This document shows, piece after piece, positions 1 through 7,919 of a stretch of 64,000 nucleotides of DNA (position 1 is the first letter of the stretch; each line of letters begins with the position of its first letter). The DNA lies in the NCBI GenBank assembly GCA_035569495.1, contig DATMMX010000057.1, forward strand, positions 62,001-126,000. Direction: 5' to 3'. This DNA comes from DASRDZ01 sp035569495 (lineage in GTDB: Bacteria > Chloroflexota > Dormibacteria > Aeolococcales > Aeolococcaceae). The notes beneath the pieces were generated by a model. It was not told the origin of the DNA. It saw only the letters and a program-made list of their open reading frames with translations, and searched no databases. The translations under genes and the position numbers were made by a program.

Positions 1-1389
1 GCAGCGTCATGCCCGCGCCGCGTTGCACCGCCACCTCGACGTGGGCGACGTCGCTCGGGTCGCCGTAGATGCTGCCGCCGACCACCTGGTGCTGACCTTG
101 TGGTCCCGCGGCACTCAGGTAGATCGCGGCGCCGTCGATGGTGCGGGTGATGAAGTTGCGGCCCTGGCGGAGCGCGTCGACGATGTCGCCCTTGGAAAGG
201 TTGGCGGCGTAGACGTGGTTGGTCGGCGTGCCCAGCAACGTGATGCCGGCGCTGCCCAGTCCGTGGATGTCGGAGCCGCCGTTGGCGTGGATGCGCCGTC
301 CCTGGCGCAGGTAGACGTCCCACTGGCGCACCGACGCGTCGTCGTCGGGCTGGTACAGGCCGGTCCAGACTTCGAGACCGGTGGGGTCCGCGGCCCCGCT
401 GGGATCGGCGTCGCTGTCGCCGAAGAACTGCCAGAGCAGGTTGGCGCCGTACGGGTGCGCGGCGGCGACATATGCGCCCAGCTCGCGCGTGATGCGCATG
501 AACTCGGTGATGCGCGCCTCGTTGGCGCCCAGCGGCACGGCCAGCGGGCGCTGCCGCCCGTCGAGCCATTGGCCGACGTCGATGCCGGTGATCGTCGCGT
601 GGCCGTGCGCCCAGTTGGTCATCTCCTCACCGGCGATGAGCAGCGTGCCGGTGTTGCCCGCGTCGCGGGCCAGGTGGAAGTTCTGCGAGATGACGTTGTG
701 GTCGGTCATGGCGATGAAGTCGAGGCCGACCTGCTTTGCGTGCCGCGCCCAGGTCGCCGGGTCCTGCGCGGTGTGCGAGCCCCATGCGTCGCTGCTCTCC
801 GGCGTGTGCGCGTGCAGGTCGCCGCGGTACCACGCCGCGCCGGCCTGACGATCCCTTCCTGCGCCTTGCCCGGGACGAACGCCTGGCCCTGCTTGCCGAA
901 ATTGAGCGTCACCGTGACGGTGACGTTGGTGGGCACCGTCGCGAGGAACACCGGGACGACCACCGTCCACGTGCCCGGCAGGATGGTGCCCGGGATGAAC
1001 GACTGCGACGCCGACTCCGCGCTGACGAAGAACTGGCTCCGCTCCTCACCGTAGACACCGCGAAACCCCGGCGACTGGTACTGCGCGCCGCGCTGGTCGA
1101 ACAGCCCCGCACCGAGCTTGACGACGTTCGAGTTGTTGACGTCGTGCACCACGCTGACGTCGATCCGGTTCACCTCCGGCGCGGCGGGCACGGTGAACGG
1201 GAAGTACATGTACTGCCCGTAGCCGGCGGCCACGCCGGTCATGGTGATCGTCTGCGACGGCGGCGACGACGCGAGGGCGCGGACGATCGCCGTGGGAGCG
1301 AGAGCGCCACCGATGCCCGCGGCACCGGCGAGCTTCAGGAACTCGCGGCGATTGCGACCGACGCCCGGAACTGGGGGGTTCGAGGGCAC
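1..1389 (-). CDS. TAT-exported CehA/McbA-like PHP metallohydrolase, frameshifted, 3' end outside window
   Basis: The gene reads from a GTG at 1389 and runs off the left edge. The N-terminus carries a twin-arginine signal (RNRREFLKLAG, then a hydrophobic stretch), so the product is probably exported folded. About 178 residues of beta-rich sequence follow, then the frame breaks at a G run (CCC on the plus strand at 853-855). Adding one G there restores a continuous frame with PHP-family metal motifs: RGDLHAHTPESSD near 800-830, MTDHN near 705, and GEEMTNWAHGH near 610-640. These motifs match the CehA/McbA group of metallohydrolases. No stop occurs in the sections of the second frame I read. The break could be a sequencing error or a true mutation. 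The substrate cannot be told. A TAACGT box sits 6 nt before the GTG. Confidence 0.75.
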
Positions 1390-1395
1390 CCACCG

Positions 1396-1401
1396 ACGTT
1401 A
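1396..1401 (-). promoter_or_regulatory. Probable -10 box (TAACGT) for a leaderless transcript
   Basis: TAACGT on the minus strand ends 6 nt before the GTG at 1389. There is no Shine-Dalgarno sequence. The spacing fits transcription starting at or next to the start codon. Confidence 0.4.
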
Positions 1402-1578
1402 GCGACGCGGGGATGAATGCCGGGCGATGAGGTGGTTAAGGAGCCGTGACCCGCCACGGGTTGCCCCATCGACAGGGACGGCCCGCGTCCACGCTGACAG
1501 ATGCGCATCCAGGCGCCCGACGGTCCCCGCGCGCACACTGGAGGCATCGACGTGTCACCGCCACGCAGGAGAGACGCG

Positions 1579-2871
1579 ATGGAGCGACCAGGAGCCCGAG
1601 GCCTCCTCGACGCGACGCGGGAGGAGGCGCGGGAACGCGAACGGCGCATCGCCCACCTCACCCGCAAGCGCATCAAGCAGCGCGACAAGGCGGCCGAGCA
1701 GCGCGCCCACACCCTGCTCGACGAACTCCAGGACGGTCGCGGCATCACCCGCCGGGAGCTGCGCGAGCTGGCCGCTCCCAGCGGGCTCGCGGTGGTCAGC
1801 CTCTACCTGTCACTCGGACCCGTCGACCAGCAGTGGCCCAAGCCGCTGCTGACCGTGTTCCATTCTCTGCGCACGGTCGAGCTGGAGGCGCAGCGCAACC
1901 TGGTCGAAGCGCTCGACCACAATGCTCGCATCGCCCTCGACCTCGACCTTCGCGAGATTGAAAGCTTCCTCGAACAGCTGCCTCATCAGCCCAGGGCGCG
2001 CGGCCTGGTGGTATTCAAGTCCGGCGAGGCGGTGGTGCGGGTGCTGGCGCTGCCGGTACGCGTCACCAATCGACTGAGCATCGACGTCGATCCCTACGTC
2101 GCGCCGCTCGACGCCGTGCTGTCCGTTCAGCACAGGGCGCTGCTGGTGCGCGTCGAGAAGGACCGGGCGCGCTTCTGGACGCACTGGGTTGGCCGCGAGG
2201 AGGAGGTCGGCGACATCGAGTCCTTCGTGCCCAGCGACACCGTCGACAAGTCGCGTCCCAACAGGGTGCAACGCCACCGTCTCACCCACCGGCACTGGCA
2301 CATGCGCGACGTCGCGCGTGCCACCGACGAGCTCTTCAACGCGCACGAGTGCGACGTGCTGGTGCTCAGCGGCGACGAGCCCGAGCTCCGCGAGTTCCGG
2401 TCGATGCTGGCCTCAACTCTGGGCGCCGCCGTGATCGGCACCTACCCGCTGACACCCGACGAGACCAGACAGGACCGCATCGACCGGGTGCAGGACATCC
2501 TTGCCGCGCGTCGCGCCGAGGAGGAGGCGGTGGCCCTGGAGGACCTCGGCTTCCATGCCGGCCACGGACGGCTGGCCAGCGGGCTGGACGAGGTCATCCT
2601 CGCCGCCGACGACTTCATGGTCAGCCGCCTCTTCGTCGCCGACGGGCTGACCACGCCGGGCTACATCTGCCGCCGGCATCATCACCTCTCGCTCAGCAGC
2701 GGCGCCTGCCCTTACGACGGCCAGGCCATGCTGGCGGTGGAGAACGTCGTCGACGAGCTGCTGGAGATGGCCTGGCTGTACGGCGTCGAGGTCACCATGG
2801 TCACGCAGCGGACCGACCTGCTCGCGCCGTACGCGGGCATCGCCGCGGTGAAGTACCCCATGGAGGCGTGA
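1579..2871 (+). CDS. baeRF-family protein (bacterial archaeo-eukaryotic release factor-like)
   Basis: 430 residues from the ATG at 1579, chosen because AGGAGA lies just upstream; an upstream in-frame start at 1501 has no such site. The N-terminus is a charged helix (about residues 5-45). The body resembles the baeRF/Vms1-ANKZF1 superfamily, relatives of eRF1: a region with VSLYLSLGP early, VRVEKDRARFW in the middle, the histidine-rich RLTHRHWHMRDVA, and an L7Ae/Pelota-like C-terminal fold with a VEVTMVTQRTDLL ending. Members are thought to act on stalled ribosomes or peptidyl-tRNA, but this subgroup is uncharacterised. It stands alone, with tRNA-Gly convergent downstream. The superfamily call is from recognised motifs; the exact family is uncertain. 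Confidence 0.7.
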   Translation: MERPGARGLLDATREEARERERRIAHLTRKRIKQRDKAAEQRAHTLLDELQDGRGITRRELRELAAPSGLAVVSLYLSLGPVDQQWPKPLLTVFHSLRTVELEAQRNLVEALDHNARIALDLDLREIESFLEQLPHQPRARGLVVFKSGEAVVRVLALPVRVTNRLSIDVDPYVAPLDAVLSVQHRALLVRVEKDRARFWTHWVGREEEVGDIESFVPSDTVDKSRPNRVQRHRLTHRHWHMRDVARATDELFNAHECDVLVLSGDEPELREFRSMLASTLGAAVIGTYPLTPDETRQDRIDRVQDILAARRAEEEAVALEDLGFHAGHGRLASGLDEVILAADDFMVSRLFVADGLTTPGYICRRHHHLSLSSGACPYDGQAMLAVENVVDELLEMAWLYGVEVTMVTQRTDLLAPYAGIAAVKYPMEA

Positions 2872-2970
2872 GGCAGGCAAAAGGGCCGCCACCGCCGAGG
2901 CGATGCGCACAAGGCGCGCTGCTGATCGACGCGCTGTTCTTCGGCACGCCGGAGTTCGAACAACGACGTG

Positions 2971-3046
2971 TGGAGCGGGAGACGAGACTCGAACTCGCGA
3001 CATCCAGCTTGGAAGGCTAGCGCTCTACCAACTGAGCTACTCCCGC
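2971..3046 (-). tRNA. tRNA-Gly(TCC)
   Basis: A 76-nt cloverleaf on the minus strand. The acceptor arm GCGGGAG pairs with CTCCCGC, followed by T and an encoded CCA. The anticodon arm is CTAGC/GCTGG with loop CTTCCAA, giving anticodon TCC. The T arm contains GTTCGAGTC. It lies just downstream of moaDE on the same strand. Confidence 0.95.
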
Positions 3047-3083
3047 TCGGAGCGGACCCCAGGATACCCCGACCCGGAGGCGC

Positions 3084-3785
3084 TCAGTGCTGGCGGAGGC
3101 GTTCGTCGACCCATTCGGAGCCGTCGGGGCCGTGTTCCTTCTTCCAGATGGGGACCTCGGCTTTGAGGGTGTCCATGGTGTGCTGGCAGGCGTCGAAGGC
3201 GGCGCCGCGGTGGTGGGCGCTGACTGAGACGACCACGCTGGCGTCGCCGATGGCGAGGCGGCCGAGGCGGTGGACGGCGGCGACCGCGGTGACGCCGAAG
3301 CGCTCCACGGCCTCGCGGGCGATGCGCTCCATCTCGGCCTCGGCCATGCCGGGGTAGGCCTCGTAGTCCATGTCGGTGACGGGGTGGCCGTCGGCGTGGT
3401 TGCGGACGACGCCGATGAAGGTGCAGACCGCGCCGTCCTCGTCGGTGCGCACCAGCGCCTCGACCTCACGCGGGTCGAGGGGATCGGTGGTCAGGCGGAC
3501 GTGCACTCCGGGGCGTCCCGAGCCGCCGGCGACGGGTGGGATGAAGGCGACCACGTCGCCGGCGGCGACCGGGGTGTCCCACTCCGCGTAGGACTGGTTG
3601 ACGGCGACGCGGAGGCCGCTGTCGGCGCCGCCGAGCCGTGGGTGGGCGGCGACCAGCGCCCGCCACACATCGCCCGCAGAGGCAGGCGACGAGGCGACCG
3701 AGACAAAAGCGGACGGCTGCCCGACCACTTCCCGCAACCGCGCGAACAGCAGCACCTCGACCCGCACGCCACCACCGTCGGTCAC
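3084..3785 (-). CDS. moaE: MoaD-MoaE fusion, molybdopterin synthase
   Basis: 233 residues from a GTG whose TGA overlaps the cofE stop (GTGA). The N-terminal part (about 1-90) is MoaD: VRVEVLLFARLRE at the start and FIPPVAGG at the end, the Gly-Gly that carries the thiocarboxylate in free MoaD. The C-terminal part (about 95-233) is MoaE, with VCTFIGVVRNHADG, ISVSAHHRGAAFDAC-like sequence (here VSVSAHHRG) and PIWKKEHGPDGSEW, which holds the conserved lysine. The pair converts precursor Z (cPMP) to molybdopterin. A fused MoaD needs a free C-terminal glycine, so cleavage after the Gly-Gly is expected, as known for the mycobacterial MoaX fusion. It is the last gene of an F420/Moco operon. Confidence 0.92.
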   Translation of the reverse strand: MTDGGGVRVEVLLFARLREVVGQPSAFVSVASSPASAGDVWRALVAAHPRLGGADSGLRVAVNQSYAEWDTPVAAGDVVAFIPPVAGGSGRPGVHVRLTTDPLDPREVEALVRTDEDGAVCTFIGVVRNHADGHPVTDMDYEAYPGMAEAEMERIAREAVERFGVTAVAAVHRLGRLAIGDASVVVSVSAHHRGAAFDACQHTMDTLKAEVPIWKKEHGPDGSEWVDERLRQH

Positions 3786-4597
3786 GGCGGCGACACCCGC
3801 CGGAACACATCGCGCGCGGGGTCGCGTCGCAACTCCGCGGCGCCGCGCCCAACACCGTCCCACCGCAAACCACGGACCACCGCGACGGGCACCGAGTCCA
3901 CCTTGCCCATCACCAATTCGGCGGCGGAGGCGATCTCGTCCGCCGAAGCCAACGCGGACGCACTCATCACGTACCCGGCGGTGTCGACCAGGCCACGGTA
4001 GTCACTAACAGCAGGCATCCCGGCGACGCCGATGGCGACGTTCACCCCCGCCTCGCGGAACGGCCGCCCGAACGTGTCGCAGATCACAACCCCGAGCGGC
4101 CCCCCGTCGCAAGCGGAGAGCCATGCAGAGCGCAGCGCGCCCGCGGAGGAATCCGGCGCCGCGGGCAGCAGCGTCACCACATCCCCGCCCTCGACGTTGC
4201 TGCGGTCCACGCCCGCATTGGCGCACACCAGCCCGTGCACGGTCTCGCAGACCAGCACACCGGGCAGCGCACTCAACACGCGCGACGACTCCGCAAGGAT
4301 CACCGCGACCAGCCGCGGATCGTTGTTCGTCCGCGCGGCCAGCGCCACCGCCTCGGAAGAGGGCGAAACAGACGACAGCGAGACCATCCGCCCCTCCGCC
4401 TTGCTGACCACCTTGTGGGTCACCACCACCACATCCCACGGCTGCAGCGCAAGGCCGGAGAACGCCATTCCCGAGAGCACCAGCGCCGCCAGGTCGTCCC
4501 CCGGCGCCACCGCAGGAATGCCGCGCACCGCCAGCAGCGACACCGATTCCGCAGCCCACACACCGCCCGGCGTACGGCGCACCCCGACCTCGGTCAC
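3782..4597 (-). CDS. cofE: Coenzyme F420-0:L-glutamate ligase, single-domain CofE/FbiB
   Basis: 271 residues from a GTG at 4597, 8 nt after the cofC stop; longer in-frame starts run through cofC. It adds gamma-linked glutamate to F420-0 in the cytoplasm using GTP. Family signs: RGIPAVAPGDDLAALV near the N-terminus, VVVVTHKVVSKAEGR, LVCETVHGLVCANAGVD, and VVICDTFGRPFREAGVNVAIG. The length matches the one-domain archaeal-type enzyme; the FMN-reductase domain found at the C-terminus of actinobacterial FbiB is absent. The stop overlaps the moaDE start by GTGA, so the two are probably translationally coupled. Confidence 0.93.
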   Translation of the reverse strand: MTEVGVRRTPGGVWAAESVSLLAVRGIPAVAPGDDLAALVLSGMAFSGLALQPWDVVVVTHKVVSKAEGRMVSLSSVSPSSEAVALAARTNNDPRLVAVILAESSRVLSALPGVLVCETVHGLVCANAGVDRSNVEGGDVVTLLPAAPDSSAGALRSAWLSACDGGPLGVVICDTFGRPFREAGVNVAIGVAGMPAVSDYRGLVDTAGYVMSASALASADEIASAAELVMGKVDSVPVAVVRGLRWDGVGRGAAELRRDPARDVFRRVSPP

Positions 4598-4605
4598 CGC
4601 GCCGC

Positions 4606-5265
4606 TCAGCCCGCCGCCCTGCGTTCGAGCAGTCCGAGCTGGCGCAGCACGTGGAAGGTCGCCGCGGGCGCGCGCATGGTGCGGATGGTGTCGAGGTCCT
4701 CGGGACGGTCGCAGTCGGGGCGCAGGGTGGGCAGGTCGAGCACCGAGAAGCGCAGCCCGTTGCGCTCCGCCGCGGCCGCGTGGCGCACCAGCGACGCGGG
4801 TCCGAAGCTCCACACGTCGCAGTCGATCGGCCGCAGCACCGCGGCGTTCGTGCCAGTTCCGGCAGCATCTGTGACGCAGCGGAAGAACTTGCCCGGCCGT
4901 CCCGCCGCCGCCACCAGGGCGCGCAGGTCGGCAAGGTCGGCCAGCGGGCAGTCGGCGGCGACGGTGGCGACGGCGTTGTGCCCGTGCTCCTGCGCCCAGG
5001 CCACGCCGAGCCGCACGGCCGCGCTCTGCCCGGCACCGCGGTCGCGCACCACGGCCACACCGTGGCGCGCGGCGAGCTTGGCGACGTCGTCGTCGCCGGT
5101 GACCACCACGATGCGCCCCGGCTGGGCGGCGCGCGTCGCGGTGCGCAGCATGTCGCCCGCCATGGCCAGCGCGAGCAGACGCCGCTGCTCCGGTCCGAGG
5201 CGCGACGACAGGCGCTGCTTGGCCCCGACCGTCGCCTTGATCGGGATGATCAGGGCGACGGTCAT
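4606..5265 (-). CDS. cofC: 2-phospholactate / phosphoenolpyruvate guanylyltransferase CofC/FbiD
   Basis: 219 residues. The ATG overlaps the cofD stop (ATGA at 5262-5265). It activates 2-phospholactate or phosphoenolpyruvate with GTP, giving the substrate for CofD. The nucleotidyltransferase signs are the N-terminal LIIPIKATVGAKQRLS, VVTGDDDVA, VVRDRGAGQSAAV, and VATVAADCPLADLADLRAL with the metal-binding Asp. It lies between cofD and cofE in the same direction. Confidence 0.92.
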   Translation of the reverse strand: MTVALIIPIKATVGAKQRLSSRLGPEQRRLLALAMAGDMLRTATRAAQPGRIVVVTGDDDVAKLAARHGVAVVRDRGAGQSAAVRLGVAWAQEHGHNAVATVAADCPLADLADLRALVAAAGRPGKFFRCVTDAAGTGTNAAVLRPIDCDVWSFGPASLVRHAAAAERNGLRFSVLDLPTLRPDCDRPEDLDTIRTMRAPAATFHVLRQLGLLERRAAG

Positions 5266-6254
5266 GCCGCCACCGCCGGGCCGGGATCCCCGCCGGCCGC
5301 CCGCAGCACCACCGACGCCAGCGCAGCGGCGTCAGCCACCGAGGCCATCACAGTTTCGGTCACGACTGCCCGCAACCCGAGCGCCTCGACCTCCGCCGCC
5401 ACGGCGGCGTCGCGACGGTCGACCACCATCACCGAGCAGAAGTCGGAGTACAGCCCGGCCACACCCGCCGCGCTCACCGCAACACCGGAGGCGCGCAGCA
5501 TCTCGGCCGCCGGCCCCTTCAGCGCCGCGCCGGCGACGATCGGCGTCACCGCGACACAGCGCGGCACCGCGCGCAGCGCCGCCCGCACACCCGGGACCGC
5601 AAGGATCGGCCCGATCGAGATCACCGGGTTGGACGGGCACACGATCACCGCGTCGCACGATGCCAGCGCCTCCAGCACCCCGGGCGCGGGCCGCGCAGCC
5701 GAAGCCCCGTCGAAGCGGATCGACTCGATCGCCGGCCGGCACTGCTCGCGCACGAAGTACTCCTGGAAGTGCAGGTCGCCCAACCCGGAGCAGACCACCC
5801 GCGTGGTGACCACGTCGTCGCTCATCGGCAGCACGCGCACGTCGACGCCCAGCGCCGACGCCTGCAGCGCGGTCACCACCGACAGCCTCAGCCCCGACCG
5901 CATGAGCGACGTGCGCCACACATGGGTGGCGAGGTCGCGGTCACCGAGCTGGAACCACGTCTCCTCCCCCAGCGCGCGCAACCCCGCGAGCGCATTCCAT
6001 GTTTCGCCGCGCAGCCCCCACCCGCGCTCCTCGTCGTGCAGCCCGCCCAGCGTGTACAGCACCGAGTCGATGTCCGGCGACACCCACAGCCCGTGGCGCT
6101 CGACATCGTCCGCGGTGTTGACGACAACCGTGACCGAAGCCGGCGCGACCACCCGCACCAGCCCGCGCAGAAAGCGCGCCGCGCCGACGCCGCCGGCGAG
6201 GGCGACGATGCGCGGGCCGCCGCTCACAGCGGTCGACCGTTGGCCGCCCGTCAT
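5262..6254 (-). CDS. cofD: 2-phospho-L-lactate transferase CofD/FbiA
   Basis: 330 residues from the ATG at 6254, which has GGAGAAGG about 8 nt upstream; an in-frame TTG further up has no such site. CofD joins the lactyl or PEP-guanosine diphosphate to the deazaflavin Fo, giving F420-0 or its dehydro form. Motifs: VALAGGVGAARFLRGL at the N-terminus, VVVNTADDVERHGL, SPDIDSVLYTLGG, and CPSNPVISIGPILAVPG. It is the first gene of cofD-cofC-cofE-moaDE. The Fo synthase genes are not in this window. Confidence 0.93.
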   Translation of the reverse strand: MTGGQRSTAVSGGPRIVALAGGVGAARFLRGLVRVVAPASVTVVVNTADDVERHGLWVSPDIDSVLYTLGGLHDEERGWGLRGETWNALAGLRALGEETWFQLGDRDLATHVWRTSLMRSGLRLSVVTALQASALGVDVRVLPMSDDVVTTRVVCSGLGDLHFQEYFVREQCRPAIESIRFDGASAARPAPGVLEALASCDAVIVCPSNPVISIGPILAVPGVRAALRAVPRCVAVTPIVAGAALKGPAAEMLRASGVAVSAAGVAGLYSDFCSVMVVDRRDAAVAAEVEALGLRAVVTETVMASVADAAALASVVLRAAGGDPGPAVAA

Positions 6255-6390
6255 GCGTCTGCCTTCTCCCGGACCAGGTGATCGTCGTCGCTCCCGCGGC
6301 CGGCGCGACCGCGCGACGAGGGCGCTTCGCAGTCTATCGCGCGTCCCCCGCAGCGCGGATCGTCGCGCTCGCCGCCAGACCAACCCGGAC

Positions 6391-6741
6391 TCAGCCCGTC
6401 CCGATCGCGCGGACCGAGAACAGGAACACTGCGAGCGAGCCGAGCAGCAGCCCCCACGCCTCGCGCCGCTCCGTCGAGCGCCGGGTCAGCGACCAGGCCA
6501 CCGGCAGCGAGAGCAGCACCGCGGGACCGTAGAACCAGTGCAGCCCCTGGGCCGGCCGCCGACCGCTGATGAACAACCCGATGCCGAGCAGCGCCTGGAT
6601 GACGATGGCGCCCTCGGTGAGGCGCAGGTAGGCGCGCAGCGACGGGCTGACGCGGCGCTGCCAGATGTTGAGCGCGGCCCACAGCGCCCCGACCAGGCCG
6701 AGCAGGAGCACGGCGTTGCCGAGGCGCTGGTGGACGATCAC
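6391..6741 (-). CDS. Small polytopic membrane protein, unknown
   Basis: 116 residues from a GTG at 6741 (MIVHQRLGNAVLLLG). Four hydrophobic segments are visible: about 8-27, 42-60, 66-83 and 93-113. The segments are separated by short charged loops such as NIWQRR and TRRSTERREAW. I do not recognise a family. The size and four-helix layout resemble small haem-binding or quinone-site membrane proteins, but the His residues are too few to claim that. It lies between the Fe-S carrier and cofD on the same strand, with about 136 bp before cofD, so it need not be in the F420 operon. Confidence 0.6.
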   Translation of the reverse strand: MIVHQRLGNAVLLLGLVGALWAALNIWQRRVSPSLRAYLRLTEGAIVIQALLGIGLFISGRRPAQGLHWFYGPAVLLSLPVAWSLTRRSTERREAWGLLLGSLAVFLFSVRAIGTG

Positions 6742-6781
6742 GCCGCGACGAGACGAAGGACGAACCCGCCGGGGGCGGTCG

Positions 6782-7141
6782 TCAGTGCGCGCAGGACTTG
6801 GCTTCGCCCGCCCCGTCGGCGGTCTGGAAGCTGTGGCCGCAGCCGCAGGTCTTGGTCGCGTTGGGGTTGTTGATGGTGAAGCCGCCGCCCATCAGCTCGT
6901 TGACGAAGTCGATCTCGGCGCCTTCGAGGTACTGCGCCGAGAAGCTGTCGACGTAGACCTTGATGCCGTTCATCTCGACGATCTCGTCGTCCTGGCGGGG
7001 CGGGTTCTCATCGAGGCCCATGCCGTAGGAGAAGCCCGAGCAGCCGCCCGGCTGGACGAAGACGCGGAGCCCGACCGGGGTGGTTTCCGCTTGAACGAGC
7101 TCCTGGAGCTGCGACAGAGCGGCTTCGGAGACGTTGATCAT
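6782..7141 (-). CDS. erpA: A-type iron-sulfur cluster carrier/insertion protein (IscA/ErpA/HesB family)
   Basis: 119 residues from the ATG at 7141 (AGAGGA upstream), chosen over a 24-residue longer start because family members begin near MINVSEAALSQL. The three conserved cysteines are present: one in PGGCSGFSYGM and two in CGCGHSF. These proteins hold and pass on [2Fe-2S] or [4Fe-4S] clusters in the cytoplasm. Likely clients nearby include the GlcF-like protein at 11110, but that is inference. A second, more divergent carrier lies at 21969. Confidence 0.92.
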   Translation of the reverse strand: MINVSEAALSQLQELVQAETTPVGLRVFVQPGGCSGFSYGMGLDENPPRQDDEIVEMNGIKVYVDSFSAQYLEGAEIDFVNELMGGGFTINNPNATKTCGCGHSFQTADGAGEAKSCAH

Positions 7142-7255
7142 GGTGCGGTCGTCCTCTGGGTGGATCGGGGATGGCTGACTGGAAGACCTGGGCCTCCCGG
7201 TGAGGACAAGCATAGCGCACCACCCGGCGAGCTCAGCGCTGCCCGCGCGCCCGAT

Positions 7256-7867
7256 CTACCAGTAGCGCTCCTCGCGCCAGGGGTCGGCCGAGTTGTTGTA
7301 GCCGTTGCGCTCCCAGAAGCCGAGCTGGTCGCGGTCGCTGACCTCGATCTCCTCCAGCCACTTGGCGCTCTTCCAGAAGTACTTGCGGGGCACGAGCGCG
7401 CGCAGCGGCCAGCCGTGCTCAGGGGCCAGGTCGACGCCGTCGTGGGCCCAGACCACCGCGGCGTCGTCCTCGCGCGCCACCTCGATGGGGATGCTGGTGG
7501 TGAACCCCTGCGCGCAGCGGAAGACGACGAACCGCCCCGACGGCCGCGCCCCGGCCCGGTCGAGCAGGTCGCGCAGGCGGACGCCGGTGAACGTGTTGTC
7601 GAGCCGGCTCCAGGTGGTCACGCAGTGGATGTCGCAGTGCACGTCGACGCCGCCGGGCAGGGCGTGCAGCTCGTCGTAGGTGAGCGTCAGCGGGGTCTCG
7701 ACGTCGCCGGTGACGCGCAGCCGCCAGTCGCCCAGGTCGGCCGGGTAGCGCGGCACCGAGCCGTAGTGGAGCACCGGCCACTTCTCGGTGAGGACCTGCC
7801 CGGGCGGCAGGCGATGCGGGTCGGCGACCACGCGCGGATCGGGGGGACGGCGGCTGAACAGGCTCAT
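7256..7867 (-). CDS. Sulfite-oxidase-fold molybdopterin-dependent oxidoreductase
   Basis: 203 residues from the ATG at 7867 (MSLFSRRPPDPR); a longer frame runs into the TPR gene. The oxidoreductase molybdopterin domain spans nearly the whole protein. Signs are WRLRVTGDVETPLTLTYDEL, the Mo-ligand region IHCVTTWS with Cys82, WAHDGVDLAPEHGWPLRALVP, and YFWKSAKWLEEIEV. No signal peptide, haem or dimerisation domain is visible, so it is a compact cytoplasmic relative of YedY/SuoX. The oxidised or reduced substrate cannot be told. It would use the molybdopterin made by the moaDE operon at 3084-6254. Confidence 0.88.
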   Translation of the reverse strand: MSLFSRRPPDPRVVADPHRLPPGQVLTEKWPVLHYGSVPRYPADLGDWRLRVTGDVETPLTLTYDELHALPGGVDVHCDIHCVTTWSRLDNTFTGVRLRDLLDRAGARPSGRFVVFRCAQGFTTSIPIEVAREDDAAVVWAHDGVDLAPEHGWPLRALVPRKYFWKSAKWLEEIEVSDRDQLGFWERNGYNNSADPWREERYW

Positions 7868-7919
7868 TGCTGCAGCCCCTGAGCATACGCAGGCGCGGGC
7901 CGCGACGCCGCGCCGCGAG

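Noticed and set aside
6255..6390. A molybdenum-cofactor riboswitch ahead of the cofD-moaDE operon
   Set aside because: No conserved Moco aptamer stem pattern could be traced in the 136 bp before cofD; a normal ribosome site is present.
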